A stretch of 64,000 nucleotides of DNA from Solibacillus sp. FSL H8-0523 (GCF_038051985.1 NZ_CP150291.1:1736001-1800000), one strand, 5' to 3'. Counted from the stretch's first letter, positions 33,014 through 42,569 are shown. Program-made: numbers and translations. Notes: generated from the letters alone by a model not told the origin.

Positions 33014-34852
33014 TTGAAACCAATGTTATTAACAGATTCAATTGAAATGCCAGTCGGGGAGGGTTGGCTATACGAAACAAAGTATGATGGGATTCGTTGT
33101 ATTTTAATCTGGGAAAAAGGGGAGCCAGCACCGGTTTTGAAAAGTCGAAATAACAACGTACTTAATGAAATGTTTCCTGAAATCCTTCGTTTTTGTGAGG
33201 CAATATATAACGAGGTTGAACGCTATTTGCCACTTATGTTGGACGGTGAGCTGGTGTATTTGATAAACGATTACCAAAGTGATTTTTCAGTTGTTCAGAA
33301 GCGCGGAAAGCTGCGGAATGGCCAAAACGTTGAAGCTAGTGCTGAATCATTTCCGTGTCATTATATTGTGTTTGATCTATTGGAATATGTGGGGAAGTCA
33401 AAAGTAAATAGCCCATTGACCGTTAGAAAGCAATTACTGAAAGAGCTATTTAATGCCCTCAACCTTCCAACTAGTGTGAAGTACATGGATACTAAACGTT
33501 TACAAGCTATAGACGTTTATAAAGACGGGGATTTACTATGGCGAAGAGTAAAATTATCAAACGGTGAAGGTATTATTGCTAAGAAAAGCACAAGTAAATG
33601 GTTGGAGTCGAAAAGGACGAAAAATTGGTTGAAGATTAAAAACTGGCGATATGTAAATGTGTTAGTAACAAAATTTACTAAATCGAACGGTTTTTTTGAT
33701 GCGGTTGTTTTTAAAGATGAAAATCTGATTGAGGTAGTAACGTTTAAACATGGATTTAATAAGGATGAAGAGAAAACGTTAATGACCCTATTTATGAACA
33801 ATGGCACATTAATAAGCAATGAAATTTGGGAGCTCCCGCCTTCAATCTGTGTATCAATTGCCTGTATTGATTTTGATGGCAATAAATTGAGGGAACCAAG
33901 ATTTCATTCGTTTCAGCTTAATGTAGATCCTAATGAATGTAATTGGCAACAGATGCAACGCCAATTACATCCGATTCCTGAAAATGTTGCAATCACACAT
34001 CCAGATAAACCGGTATTTCCAGCAAGCAAAATTACAAAAGATGATTATTTATTGTACCTGCAAAAAGTTGCTCCTTATATGCTACCTTTTTTAAAGGATC
34101 GATTATTAACTACTATTCGCTATCCTCATGGCGTACCCGGTGAGAGCTTCTACCAAAAAAATTATCCAGACAATATTCCTGACTTTGTAGCCACATATTT
34201 AGTAGAAGATACTAATTTTGCAATTTGTAACAACCTTGAAACGTTATTGTGGCTAGGAAATCAACTAGCGATAGAATTTCATATTCCGTTTCAACCATTT
34301 CCGATTGGCAAACCGACTGAGATTGTATTTGACTTAGATCCGCCTTCTGTTGATGACTTTCACTTAGCGGTGAATGCTGCATTAAAATTGAAAACCATAT
34401 TGGATCATTTTGGCCTTCAATCGTTCGTAAAAACATCAGGTGGAAAGGGGATGCAAGTGTATATTCCATTGCCGCTAAATGCATTTTCATATGAAGAAAC
34501 CGGTGTGTTTACGGAGTTTGTATGTGAATTTTTAGTTCAGCAGTATCCCCAGTCGTTTACAATTGAACGACTTAAGAAAAATAGAGGAAATAAATTATAT
34601 TTGGATTATGTACAACATAAAGAAGGAAAAACCATTGTCGCACCCTATTCTGCGCGCGGAAATGAAAAAGGTTTAATAGCCACGCCATTACACTGGGATG
34701 AGGTAACTGAGCAACTGAGACCAGACATGTTTAACATTCCGCATGTAATTAATCGAATTAATAATGTGGGGGACCTTTTTAAACATTTTAGAGATGTCGG
34801 GGAAAAGCAGGACTTTAAATCGGTTGTTAACCAAATGAATGGATTAAGTTGA
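33014..34852 (+). CDS. ligD: ATP-dependent DNA ligase LigD (ligase plus polymerase domains)
   Basis: The 612-residue protein has an N-terminal ligase domain with the nucleotidyl-transfer lysine in ETKYDGIR (about residue 22) and motif DGELVY, followed by an OB-fold part and a C-terminal primase-polymerase domain (ITKDDYLLYLQKVAPYMLPFL, the metal pair in VFDLDPP, LKTSGGKGMQVYIPL-like motif as VKTSGGKGMQVYIPL). There is no phosphoesterase domain, as usual in Bacillus. The start is TTG with only a weak site upstream; an ATG lies three codons on. It acts with the divergent Ku. Confidence 0.95.
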   Translation: MKPMLLTDSIEMPVGEGWLYETKYDGIRCILIWEKGEPAPVLKSRNNNVLNEMFPEILRFCEAIYNEVERYLPLMLDGELVYLINDYQSDFSVVQKRGKLRNGQNVEASAESFPCHYIVFDLLEYVGKSKVNSPLTVRKQLLKELFNALNLPTSVKYMDTKRLQAIDVYKDGDLLWRRVKLSNGEGIIAKKSTSKWLESKRTKNWLKIKNWRYVNVLVTKFTKSNGFFDAVVFKDENLIEVVTFKHGFNKDEEKTLMTLFMNNGTLISNEIWELPPSICVSIACIDFDGNKLREPRFHSFQLNVDPNECNWQQMQRQLHPIPENVAITHPDKPVFPASKITKDDYLLYLQKVAPYMLPFLKDRLLTTIRYPHGVPGESFYQKNYPDNIPDFVATYLVEDTNFAICNNLETLLWLGNQLAIEFHIPFQPFPIGKPTEIVFDLDPPSVDDFHLAVNAALKLKTILDHFGLQSFVKTSGGKGMQVYIPLPLNAFSYEETGVFTEFVCEFLVQQYPQSFTIERLKKNRGNKLYLDYVQHKEGKTIVAPYSARGNEKGLIATPLHWDEVTEQLRPDMFNIPHVINRINNVGDLFKHFRDVGEKQDFKSVVNQMNGLS

Positions 34853-34898
34853 TCTAAGGTTTGGGGACGGGCAAAATCAATTCAGCTTAATTGTGGAC

Positions 34899-34933
34899 AA
34901 AAGAGTAAACAGGTCATCTGTATTACTCTTTTT
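34899..34933 (+). terminator. Terminator, repeated hairpin family D
   Basis: AAAGAGTAAACAG pairs with CTGTATTACTCTTT and is followed by TT. An almost identical hairpin, including the upstream GGACAA, occurs at 62044-62079. Confidence 0.75.
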
Positions 34934-35079
34934 GCGTTTGTTCAGCAATCGGGACAGATTGTGGAGTAACTTGAGGTAGGTGATTTCAAATTATATACTT
35001 CTTAGTAAACAGGATTTCTTAATATTGCTATTGAATATATATAAAGTATCATAAAAAACATAAGGACAGGTTAACAAGA

Positions 35080-36552
35080 ATGGGGATAAATTTTAAAAGT
35101 TTTTTTAGAGAAGAACTCTCAATAAATGAGATTCAAGTAGCTATGGAAAACGGAGTAATAACTTCAAAAGAATTAGTCATGTATTATTTGTATAGAATTG
35201 CAAAGTATGACCAGAATGGACCAAAAATTAATTCTATGCTGGAAATAAATCCTGAAGCGATATTTATTGCAGAAGCACTAGATAATGAAAGAAATTTAAA
35301 AGGGGTTAGGGGACTTTTACATGGGATTCCGATTGTACTCAAAGACAATATAGAAACAAAAGATTCAATGCATACGAGTGCAGGAACAATTGCATTAGCA
35401 AACAATTTAGCTAATCAGGATGCATTTCTTGTGAAAAAGCTTCGTGAAGCAGGTGCTGTTGTATTAGGCAAGGCAAATATGACTGAATTAGCAAATGGAA
35501 TGTCTAGTGAAATGTGGGCAGGATACAGTTCTAGAGGAGGACAAACATTAAACCCTTATGGTGACCCTAACCTTTTTGTTGGTGGTTCCAGTTCAGGGTC
35601 CGCAGTGGCAGTTGCTTCGAATTTTTCAGTTTTATCCTTAGGAACTGAAACAGATGCATCAATCCTTAGTCCTGCAATTCAAAACTCGGTAGTCGGCATT
35701 AAACCCACTGTAGGTTTGGTAAGCCGAAGTGGTATTATTCCTTTTACATATTCTCAGGATACGGCAGGAACGTTTGCAAGAACCGTTAAAGATGCGGCCA
35801 TTTTATTAGGTGCATTAACAGGTATAGATAAGGATGATGTTGCTACTTATAAAAGTGAGGGCAGATTACAACAAGATTATACAATCTATTTAGAACAGGA
35901 GGGGTTAAACGGTGCTAGAATTGGATTATTTAATAATGCACCTAAAGACTATTATGAATCCGGAGAATATGATGAAAAATTAGTGGGAAATGCTATTCAA
36001 GTATTAATCGAACAAGGAGCCACTGTTATTGAAGACATCGAGATTCCTTCTTTTCATAGAGATTGGGGATGGGGCGTATCCTTATATGAGTTGAAGCATA
36101 GTCTAGATAATTACCTTAATAGATTACCTTCTCATATGCCGGTGCATTCTATATCTGAATTAATTCAATTTAATAAAAGCTTAGAAAAAACTTTGAAATA
36201 TGGTCAAGATAAATTAGAACGTAGAGAAAAGTTTCCTAATACACTAAAAAATCCTGAATATTTAATCTCAAAAATAGAAGACTTATATTTCTCTCAAGAA
36301 CAAGGAATTGATTATACTTTGAAAAAGTATGAACTTGATGCAATTGTCTTTCCTTCTTATATTGGGTCAACAATTAGTGCGAAAGCCGGGTATCCATCTA
36401 TTGCTGTACCAGCTGGGTATATGGAAAGTGGAAGACCTTTTGGTATAACTTTTGCAGGCACTGCTTTTAGTGAAGGAGTTTTAATAAAACTTGCATTTGC
36501 ATTTGAACAGGCAACTAAGTTCCGGAAGGCACCAAAGTTTTATAAAAAGTGA
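35080..36552 (+). CDS. Amidase-signature family hydrolase
   Basis: The 490-residue protein contains the amidase Ser-cisSer-Lys triad: Lys in [19 protein letters not shown], and both serines in [13 protein letters not shown] with the oxyanion stretch [13 protein letters not shown]. It lacks the GatB/GatC context of Glu-tRNA amidotransferase and is a stand-alone amidase, similar in plan to Bacillus amidases acting on small amides or peptides. The substrate is unknown. AAGGACAGG precedes the ATG. Confidence 0.9.
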   Translation: MGINFKSFFREELSINEIQVAMENGVITSKELVMYYLYRIAKYDQNGPKINSMLEINPEAIFIAEALDNERNLKGVRGLLHGIPIVLKDNIETKDSMHTSAGTIALANNLANQDAFLVKKLREAGAVVLGKANMTELANGMSSEMWAGYSSRGGQTLNPYGDPNLFVGGSSSGSAVAVASNFSVLSLGTETDASILSPAIQNSVVGIKPTVGLVSRSGIIPFTYSQDTAGTFARTVKDAAILLGALTGIDKDDVATYKSEGRLQQDYTIYLEQEGLNGARIGLFNNAPKDYYESGEYDEKLVGNAIQVLIEQGATVIEDIEIPSFHRDWGWGVSLYELKHSLDNYLNRLPSHMPVHSISELIQFNKSLEKTLKYGQDKLERREKFPNTLKNPEYLISKIEDLYFSQEQGIDYTLKKYELDAIVFPSYIGSTISAKAGYPSIAVPAGYMESGRPFGITFAGTAFSEGVLIKLAFAFEQATKFRKAPKFYKK

Positions 36553-36637
36553 AAATTCCTTTTTCAACAATCGGGCGCGGAATAATAAGCGGCGCCCATA
36601 TTTAGGTATTAAAATCTTAATGATGAGGGTGAAGCAA

Positions 36638-37021
36638 ATGAAACTAGCTATGAAATATGTCATTCTTTACGTAAACAATTTTGAAAAGTCCATGCATTTC
36701 TACAAAGAAATTCTGAAGTTACCTGTCAAAATGCAGCAAGATACATATGTTGAATTTGATACAGGTGCAACAACTCTTTCGATAAATACGCGGCAATCTG
36801 TCAAAGAAGAAATAGGATTAAATGTCCCAGAAGCATCTAGTTCAACTCAAACTTTTGAAATTGGATTTGTTGTGGAAGATGTGCCAGCTACAATTGCCAA
36901 TCTTCGCGGACAAGGTGTACCAATTATAAAAGAACCTGTTAAAAAGCCATGGGGACAGACAGTCGCGTATGTAGCAGACCCAGATGGACATTATATTGAA
37001 ATCTGCACTTCTATTGAATAA
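36638..37021 (+). CDS. VOC-superfamily protein (glyoxalase-like)
   Basis: The 127-residue protein has both beta-alpha-beta modules ([25 protein letters not shown] and [24 protein letters not shown]) and the ending [19 protein letters not shown], with possible metal ligands in EIGFVV and YIEI. The substrate is unknown. ATG 36638 has GAGGGTG upstream; earlier in-frame starts overlap the amidase gene and lack a site. An imperfect hairpin follows at about 37040-37075. Confidence 0.82.
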   Translation: MKLAMKYVILYVNNFEKSMHFYKEILKLPVKMQQDTYVEFDTGATTLSINTRQSVKEEIGLNVPEASSSTQTFEIGFVVEDVPATIANLRGQGVPIIKEPVKKPWGQTVAYVADPDGHYIEICTSIE

Positions 37022-37193
37022 ATTAGGCTGAATGATTCATTAGCAAACATTAACTCGATAAATGTTTGGTTAGAATAAATAAAAAATTATGAAATTTAAA
37101 TCGTGGATATATAGAACTAATTTCCATTCTCGTGTTATAATTGGATGTAGAACATAAGGTCTATTGAGTGGTAAATAAACAGGAGAGTGAAAA

Positions 37194-38387
37194 ATGAAGA
37201 GAACATCTTTGTTACAAGAAGAAAAGCGTTCAACAATACTATTTTTATGGCTATTTTATGTAGTATTTTTTGTTTATGAAATATTTTATTATAACCTTTT
37301 CCCAGCATTTCCGTGGAGCAATGTTGGTGCAAAGAGTACAGTATGGTACGATTTTATGTTTGTTAAATATGGAGTCATCATTGCGCTCATCCCTTTATCT
37401 ATTTATTTGATTAAAAAGGAGAAAACAGAATCTGTAAAATACATATTATTTTTAGGTTATTTTTCAACTAATTTATTTTCAGATATATTGTATTATAAAG
37501 ATAGTACGCTTACTTACACTAGTGGAAATCTAGTAGAACTTGTAATTATACTTTTCTCTCCAATCTTTGTGAATAAGAAATTTACATATTATATAACAGT
37601 TGGTTTATTACTGAAATATATTTTGGTTGGTATATTTATACAGGATCCGTTGGTTTTGTTTCCAATTAGTGTAATGATCGTACTATCATTTATTTCCTTT
37701 ATATTACTTCACCGTTTTTTAAATTATATCAAAGCATTGAAATACTCATACGATGAACAATTGGAGGGTATTGTTAAAGGAGTTATTGCTACACTAGAGT
37801 TGAAGGATCCGTATACTCGGGGACATAGTGAACGAGTTGCTGCATATGCAATGAATATGGCAGAGGCTACAGGGAAATTTAAACCGTCTGAATTAAATTA
37901 TTATTATTATGCCTGTCTATTACATGATATTGGAAAAGTTAATATACCGGATTCAATTTTGACAAAGTCTGGTAGATTGACAGATGAAGAATATGATATA
38001 ATTAAGACGCATCCTGTTGTGGGAGCCGAAGCTATGCGAGATGTAGATGGGGTTGCCGATAATATTGAAGTGATTTACCATCATCATGAAAGATGGGACG
38101 GGAAAGGGTATCCAGATGGACTGGCTGGGGAAAATATTCCGTTTTTAGCCAGAGTTACGGCGGTTGCCGATGCTTTTGATGCGATGACTTCATCCAGATC
38201 CTATCGCCCTGCACTTCAATTTGAAGAAGCGTATCAACGAATTCTCGATGGACAAGGGAGTCAGTTTGATCCACAACTGGTAGAAATATTTAAACAAATA
38301 TACCCAGATTGGGTGCAAATTTCTAAAATATATCGTAAAGGTATGGACATGAGAGGAGGAGAAATACGTGAAAATTCGCAAACTTAA
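37194..38387 (+). CDS. HD-GYP domain cyclic-di-GMP phosphodiesterase-like membrane protein
   Basis: The 397-residue protein has six hydrophobic segments (residues ~15-180) and a C-terminal HD-GYP domain: GHSERVAAYA, LLHDIGKVNIPDSIL, THPVVGAEAM, HHHERWDGKGYPDGLAGENIP and ADAFDAMTSSRSYRP. All metal-binding residues of active phosphodiesterases (HD, HH, GYP) are present, so cleavage of cyclic di-GMP is expected. The N-terminus may sense a membrane signal. Its 3' end contains the ribosome binding site and start of the CWWCW micro-ORF, so the two are probably co-transcribed. Confidence 0.9.
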   Translation: MKRTSLLQEEKRSTILFLWLFYVVFFVYEIFYYNLFPAFPWSNVGAKSTVWYDFMFVKYGVIIALIPLSIYLIKKEKTESVKYILFLGYFSTNLFSDILYYKDSTLTYTSGNLVELVIILFSPIFVNKKFTYYITVGLLLKYILVGIFIQDPLVLFPISVMIVLSFISFILLHRFLNYIKALKYSYDEQLEGIVKGVIATLELKDPYTRGHSERVAAYAMNMAEATGKFKPSELNYYYYACLLHDIGKVNIPDSILTKSGRLTDEEYDIIKTHPVVGAEAMRDVDGVADNIEVIYHHHERWDGKGYPDGLAGENIPFLARVTAVADAFDAMTSSRSYRPALQFEEAYQRILDGQGSQFDPQLVEIFKQIYPDWVQISKIYRKGMDMRGGEIRENSQT

Positions 38388-38436
38388 TAAAATCAAAGTT
38401 ACTTGCTGGTGGTGTTGGATCATTCCGAAAGGATGA
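38368..38436 (+). CDS. 22-residue Cys/Trp-rich micropeptide, candidate RiPP or signal precursor
   Basis: GTG start with AGGAGGA (38354-38360) at ideal distance encodes a basic N-terminal part (KIRKLNKIK) and the core CWWCWIIPKG, then TGA. It overlaps the last 20 bases of the HD-GYP gene in another frame. A terminator-like hairpin follows within 14 bases of the stop, and then a PqqD/M50 protease gene. Cys, Trp and Lys in such a short core suit crosslinked or lipid-modified peptides, but no radical-SAM or other modifying enzyme is nearby. It could also be a leader peptide for Trp/Cys-sensitive attenuation. Confidence 0.6.
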   Translation: MKIRKLNKIKVTCWWCWIIPKG

Positions 38437-38449
38437 GTAAGTACATTTT

Positions 38450-38478
38450 AGGGTGCTGTAATTTTAGCATCCTTTTTT
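38450..38478 (+). terminator. Terminator-like hairpin between micropeptide and protease gene
   Basis: AGGGTGCT pairs with AGCATCCT (one G-T) around an eight-base loop and is followed by TTTTTT. Partial read-through would yield much more peptide mRNA than protease mRNA; alternatively it is an attenuator. Confidence 0.7.
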
Positions 38479-38500
38479 AATTTATAGAGGAGGATTTACG

Positions 38501-39691
38501 TTGAAGGTATCCTTGCAATCAAAAATAACGTTATATCCGCTATCCATTCAAAAAGATAACAAACATTATATCGTGGAGGAGCCGCTTTCCGGTGATTTCT
38601 TTGAATTGCCTGAGATAAGTGTTGATGCAATCAAACGATTGGGAAAAGGTGAAGCATTAGCAGCAATAGAAACGGTACTTAAAGATGCCTACCCAGCGGA
38701 AGATGTGAATATCATTGAATTTGTGGAACAATTGGTCGAGTTAGGACTTGTTCAAAATGTAGATGGTGTGCAAGTTAATAGAAATAAAGAGAAGCAGGCT
38801 AAATCTGCATCAGATGCAGCTGGTTTCTTATGGATTCCACACTGGGTTGGACGTTTGTTTTTTAATAAAACGATGAACCTATTTTACTTGCTTCTGCTCG
38901 TATCGAACATATTAATTCTTTTCTTGAATCCAGAATTTTTTCCTCATTACAAAGATATATTCCTATTCGATTCCATGGTACTAAATATGATTAGTTATCT
39001 ATTAATATCATTGGTGTTAATTTTAATTCATGAGTTTGGGCATGTCCTGGCCATTCGATCGTATGATTTACCAGCTAAGTTAAGTATCGGAAACCGGCTG
39101 ATTTTTATTGTTTTTGAAACCGACCTGACTCAAGCGTGGAAGCTCGAACCTAAACAGCGCAATATCTTGTATCTTGCAGGCATGTCTTTTGAACAGATTA
39201 TTCTTTTCCTATCATTCGGTTTTATGCTGCTTTTTCCAGATGCAAATTTTGTCGGAATTCTTGGCATCGTCGTATTAGATCTTTTTATTAAATTTATATA
39301 TCAATGCTGTTTCTATATGAAAACAGATGTCTATTACGTCATTGAAAATGTAACAGGATGTTATAACCTAATGGAGAATGGCCAAACATATTTGAGTTCA
39401 TTCCTTAAGAAACATCGGAAATCAGGGAAGAATCATAAAGAGATGTTCCAGGATGAATGGAATCTGATTCGTATGTATAGTGTATTTTACATAGTTGGAG
39501 TCTTCTTAACTTTACTTTTAGCAGTTTTGTATTTTGTACCACAGCTCTATTACATGTTTACTACAATTTATTTAAATCTACTGGGAGTAGGAAACCGTGC
39601 AGCGTTTTGGGATGCTATGGCATTTTTTGTAATGATGATGATAATGCTTATCTTATTAGTTTATTTGGCGAGAAAAAAGGAAGTTAAATAA
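38501..39691 (+). CDS. PqqD-like domain fused to M50 family membrane metallopeptidase
   Basis: The 396-residue protein has an N-terminal ~95-residue PqqD-like part (LSGDFFELPEISVDAIKRL, then IIEFVEQLVELGLV), the fold used as a recognition element for RiPP leaders. Membrane helices follow, with the zinc motif HEFGH (about residue 177) and a second-ligand segment YMKTDVYYV (about residue 276), then more helices. The plan resembles YydH-type peptide proteases. TTG start with AGGAGG upstream. It lies directly after the micropeptide and its hairpin, and its own terminator follows, so the peptide is the likely substrate. Confidence 0.85.
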   Translation: MKVSLQSKITLYPLSIQKDNKHYIVEEPLSGDFFELPEISVDAIKRLGKGEALAAIETVLKDAYPAEDVNIIEFVEQLVELGLVQNVDGVQVNRNKEKQAKSASDAAGFLWIPHWVGRLFFNKTMNLFYLLLLVSNILILFLNPEFFPHYKDIFLFDSMVLNMISYLLISLVLILIHEFGHVLAIRSYDLPAKLSIGNRLIFIVFETDLTQAWKLEPKQRNILYLAGMSFEQIILFLSFGFMLLFPDANFVGILGIVVLDLFIKFIYQCCFYMKTDVYYVIENVTGCYNLMENGQTYLSSFLKKHRKSGKNHKEMFQDEWNLIRMYSVFYIVGVFLTLLLAVLYFVPQLYYMFTTIYLNLLGVGNRAAFWDAMAFFVMMMIMLILLVYLARKKEVK

Positions 39692-39700
39692 AAAGCAGGA

Positions 39701-39736
39701 GGCGCTTTCCTAGAACAAGGAAAGGGCCTTTTTTCA
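39701..39736 (+). terminator. Rho-independent terminator of the protease gene
   Basis: The stem AGGCGCTTTCCT pairs with AGGAAAGGGCCT and is followed by TTTTT. Confidence 0.85.
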
Positions 39737-39792
39737 ATAACTGGATAAATTATGTTATTATTTACATATTATATAGACGGGAGATAGCTGTT

Positions 39793-40752
39793 ATGGATCA
39801 AAAAATTCTAGAATTGCTCAACGGAATCTATCCAGTGGATTTTATTAAAGTGGAAGCAGTAACAAATGAAATGTATCGCTGTACCGCAACACAAGGTGAA
39901 TACTTTGCAAGAATTACAAACTACAAAAGTCATGATGAACAAGTAGAAGAGGTTACCTATACCAACTATTTACATAAAGAAGGGCTAGGGGTATCACCTA
40001 CAATCGTTTCAATTAATGGTAAAGAGGTAGAAAAGATTATCCTCAATAACAAGGAAGTATTAACGGTTCTTTATGAAGTTGCTCCTGGTAAGCACTTAGC
40101 AAGAATTCAATGGAATGCAACGGTTTTAAAAGAGTTAGGCAGGCAAATTGGTAAATTACATCGCCTATCTAGAAAATTCGAAGAGATCCATCCGACTAGA
40201 TATATCAATGATTGGTATCAAAATGAGGAATATGCTTTCTTGAAATATATCCCTGAGGAAGAAACTAAGATTAGAGCTGTTGCACAAGAAATTTTAACAA
40301 AGATTAAAGACATCCCAAAAGACAATGCCAATTATGGATTGTTACACGGGGATTTATGGTTAGAGAATGTAGTTGTAGATCAGGATTTAAAACTGACAAT
40401 GGTTGATTTTCAAGATTGTGAGAAGCATTTTTATATCTTTGATTTAGCTGTTCCAATATATAGTGCAATCGAGTATTCATTTGTCGGTGGTGGGAATATC
40501 ATTGACTATGGAAGAGGTATTACAAAAGCAATCATCGAGGGATACCAAGAAGAAAACGACATCCCAAAGGAAATGTTAGAAAAGCTGCCCTTATTTATAA
40601 AACTAAAAGAAGTCTTTGAATATAGCTTAATGCATATGTACTGGAATAAAGATAAGTTAACGGAAGAACAGATAAGAATAATGAACCACTTTAGAATGAG
40701 AATTGAAAGAGATCATTCTTTCCTTGACATAAACGGTTTGTTTTTAAAATAG
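39793..40752 (+). CDS. APH-family phosphotransferase (kinase fold)
   Basis: The 319-residue protein has the aminoglycoside/choline kinase catalytic loop LLHGDLWLENVVV and the metal Asp in MVDFQDC, with the small N-lobe VTNEMYRCTATQGEYFARI. Such proteins phosphorylate antibiotics, sugars, homoserine or thiamine; the substrate cannot be told. A relative lies at 45770. CGGGAG precedes the ATG. It begins a loose series of accessory genes on the plus strand. Confidence 0.82.
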   Translation: MDQKILELLNGIYPVDFIKVEAVTNEMYRCTATQGEYFARITNYKSHDEQVEEVTYTNYLHKEGLGVSPTIVSINGKEVEKIILNNKEVLTVLYEVAPGKHLARIQWNATVLKELGRQIGKLHRLSRKFEEIHPTRYINDWYQNEEYAFLKYIPEEETKIRAVAQEILTKIKDIPKDNANYGLLHGDLWLENVVVDQDLKLTMVDFQDCEKHFYIFDLAVPIYSAIEYSFVGGGNIIDYGRGITKAIIEGYQEENDIPKEMLEKLPLFIKLKEVFEYSLMHMYWNKDKLTEEQIRIMNHFRMRIERDHSFLDINGLFLK

Positions 40753-40864
40753 ACTTAATTTTCCGTAAACATGCGTGTTTCTGCAAAAAGGGTCATCGTT
40801 CGTCTTTAATAGTAGGGTATTGTTCCGAATTTAATTGCTTGGAAGGAGGTTGTATTTCTAGATA

Positions 40865-41995
40865 ATGCTACTTTTAATTGTTTTAATTGCAATTCCTTTA
40901 TATGCCTTAATCAGAATGGTTCAAAGTTTTACTAGGAAGACGCAGTCACATGATGTTGAGGGTGGCTCGGTCAAAATGAAAACAATTGATTCCTATTGTT
41001 CCATGGTTATTTATAGTTTACTTTTGCTTGGCTTTTATCTGAACGGTAGTGCCGTGGAGGCTGGTGAGCGATTGCGTGTTTTTGAATTTACTGGTGCTAA
41101 GGCAAATGGATATGCTTCTCTGGCCAATGAATATATAGTATCAGTTGTTGTCTTATTGACAGTAGGTATGTTTTCTTTTTTGATCATAAGTCTTAATGCT
41201 GGGTCTCTTTCGCCGATTTTGTATGTGATAGGTAGTACATTAATGATATCTAATATCCTATTTGCAGTTGCCTATCTTACTCATACAGGCTTTTCACACG
41301 ATGGTGATGAATATTCGGTCCTCCTTCTGCAAATTAGCTTTGTATCACTATTTTTCTTATATATCGCAAGGTTGAAAGATTCCCTGAATCATTTTCTTAT
41401 TAGCCAAAATGAAAAAGAGGTGGAGTACAGCAATAAATTTATGCTATTTCTCTACAAAATATCTAGCAACTATCAACAGATGTCAAAAGTATGGGCAATA
41501 TGTTTATTTCCAGTCTTGGTCATCATCCAGCTGATTTTGGTCTTGTTTGGCCAACGCCCAGATAGCTTTATCCGCATGTTCCTTGAGACAAGCTCTTTCA
41601 ACTATTCGAATATTCCTGCGCCTAAACCAGAAATAGTACAGGCTGATGGGCATTATTTGTGTACGGTCTCCGCTAAGGGGCATAAAAAATTGGTCAAACC
41701 AATCAGAGCGGGCATTAGAAGCGGATTAAGAATCCCCGTGAACCGCCAGCTGCTGATTGCTAATGCATTTGAAAACATTCTAGAACAATATATGCCAGCC
41801 TTCCATAAAGTCATCCGTAATTTTTACGATCGATATGGCTATCCAATAAGTAGGCATATCAATTCAAAATGGTCCGCAGACGTCATGTACCTTTTAATGA
41901 AGCCTTTAGAATGGTTCTTCCTTGTTGTGCTATATACGGTAGACAAAAAACCGGAAAATAGAATTCATATGCAATATAGTGAGTTGAGAAAGTAA
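40865..41995 (+). CDS. Polytopic membrane protein, DUF6688-like
   Basis: The 376-residue protein has about seven hydrophobic segments and a soluble C-terminal part with GHYLCTVSAKGHKKLVKPIR and IPVNRQLLIANAFENILEQY, which I recognise as the conserved block of a Bacillus family of unknown function (DUF6688). A GGAAGGAGG site lies 15 bases upstream of the ATG, longer than usual. No role is known. Confidence 0.65.
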   Translation: MLLLIVLIAIPLYALIRMVQSFTRKTQSHDVEGGSVKMKTIDSYCSMVIYSLLLLGFYLNGSAVEAGERLRVFEFTGAKANGYASLANEYIVSVVVLLTVGMFSFLIISLNAGSLSPILYVIGSTLMISNILFAVAYLTHTGFSHDGDEYSVLLLQISFVSLFFLYIARLKDSLNHFLISQNEKEVEYSNKFMLFLYKISSNYQQMSKVWAICLFPVLVIIQLILVLFGQRPDSFIRMFLETSSFNYSNIPAPKPEIVQADGHYLCTVSAKGHKKLVKPIRAGIRSGLRIPVNRQLLIANAFENILEQYMPAFHKVIRNFYDRYGYPISRHINSKWSADVMYLLMKPLEWFFLVVLYTVDKKPENRIHMQYSELRK

Positions 41996-42047
41996 AAATA
42001 AAGTTCAAATTGTGGAAATGGATTGACTTAGGAGAGGAGATAAAAAA

Positions 42048-42569
42048 ATGATTGAATTACGAAAAATAGACGGGGATAACATAGATGAAGTAGTAGCACT
42101 TGAGGTTGGAGAAAACCAGAAAGATTTTATAGAAACAACGAACCTCAGAAGCTTTGCAGATGCGCATATGTTGAATGCAGACGGTATACCAGCGACGCCG
42201 CTAGCCATTTATGTGGATGATACGATGGTTGGGTTTTTGATGTATATTTATGATACGACGGATCATGAATCATTTCAAAATGAAGTTTATTACGGGGAGA
42301 AGGCCTATTTCATTTGGCATTTTATGATTGATCAGCGTTATCAAGGTAAAGGATATGGCAAGCTTGCCTTTGAAAAAATGTTGGCGGATATTGAAAATCT
42401 CCCAGATGGGGAATCACAATATGTAGACCTCTTTTATCATAAAAATAATGTCATAGCTAAAGAATTATACGCTTCATTTGGTTTTGTAGAAACAGGTATC
42501 ATTCAGGATAACTCGGTGCATGCGATTAAAAATCTCGATAAGAAAACAACAGAATCCCTAGTAGAATAG
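42048..42569 (+). CDS. GNAT acetyltransferase, diamine/spermidine acetyltransferase-like
   Basis: The 173-residue protein has the GNAT acetyl-CoA loop in FMIDQRYQGKGYGKLAFEKML (R/QxxGxG) and C-terminal VDLFYHKNNVIAKELYASFGFVETG. The N-terminus (LEVGENQKDFIETTNLRSFADAH) matches BltD/PaiA-like polyamine acetyltransferases. Likely activity is N-acetylation of a polyamine or similar amine. GGAGAGGAG precedes the ATG. Confidence 0.85.
   Translation: MIELRKIDGDNIDEVVALEVGENQKDFIETTNLRSFADAHMLNADGIPATPLAIYVDDTMVGFLMYIYDTTDHESFQNEVYYGEKAYFIWHFMIDQRYQGKGYGKLAFEKMLADIENLPDGESQYVDLFYHKNNVIAKELYASFGFVETGIIQDNSVHAIKNLDKKTTESLVE

Noticed and set aside
36491-36637. 49-codon N-terminal extension of the second VOC protein
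   Set aside because: It overlaps the amidase gene and has no ribosome binding site; the ATG at 36638 starts exactly at the VOC fold.
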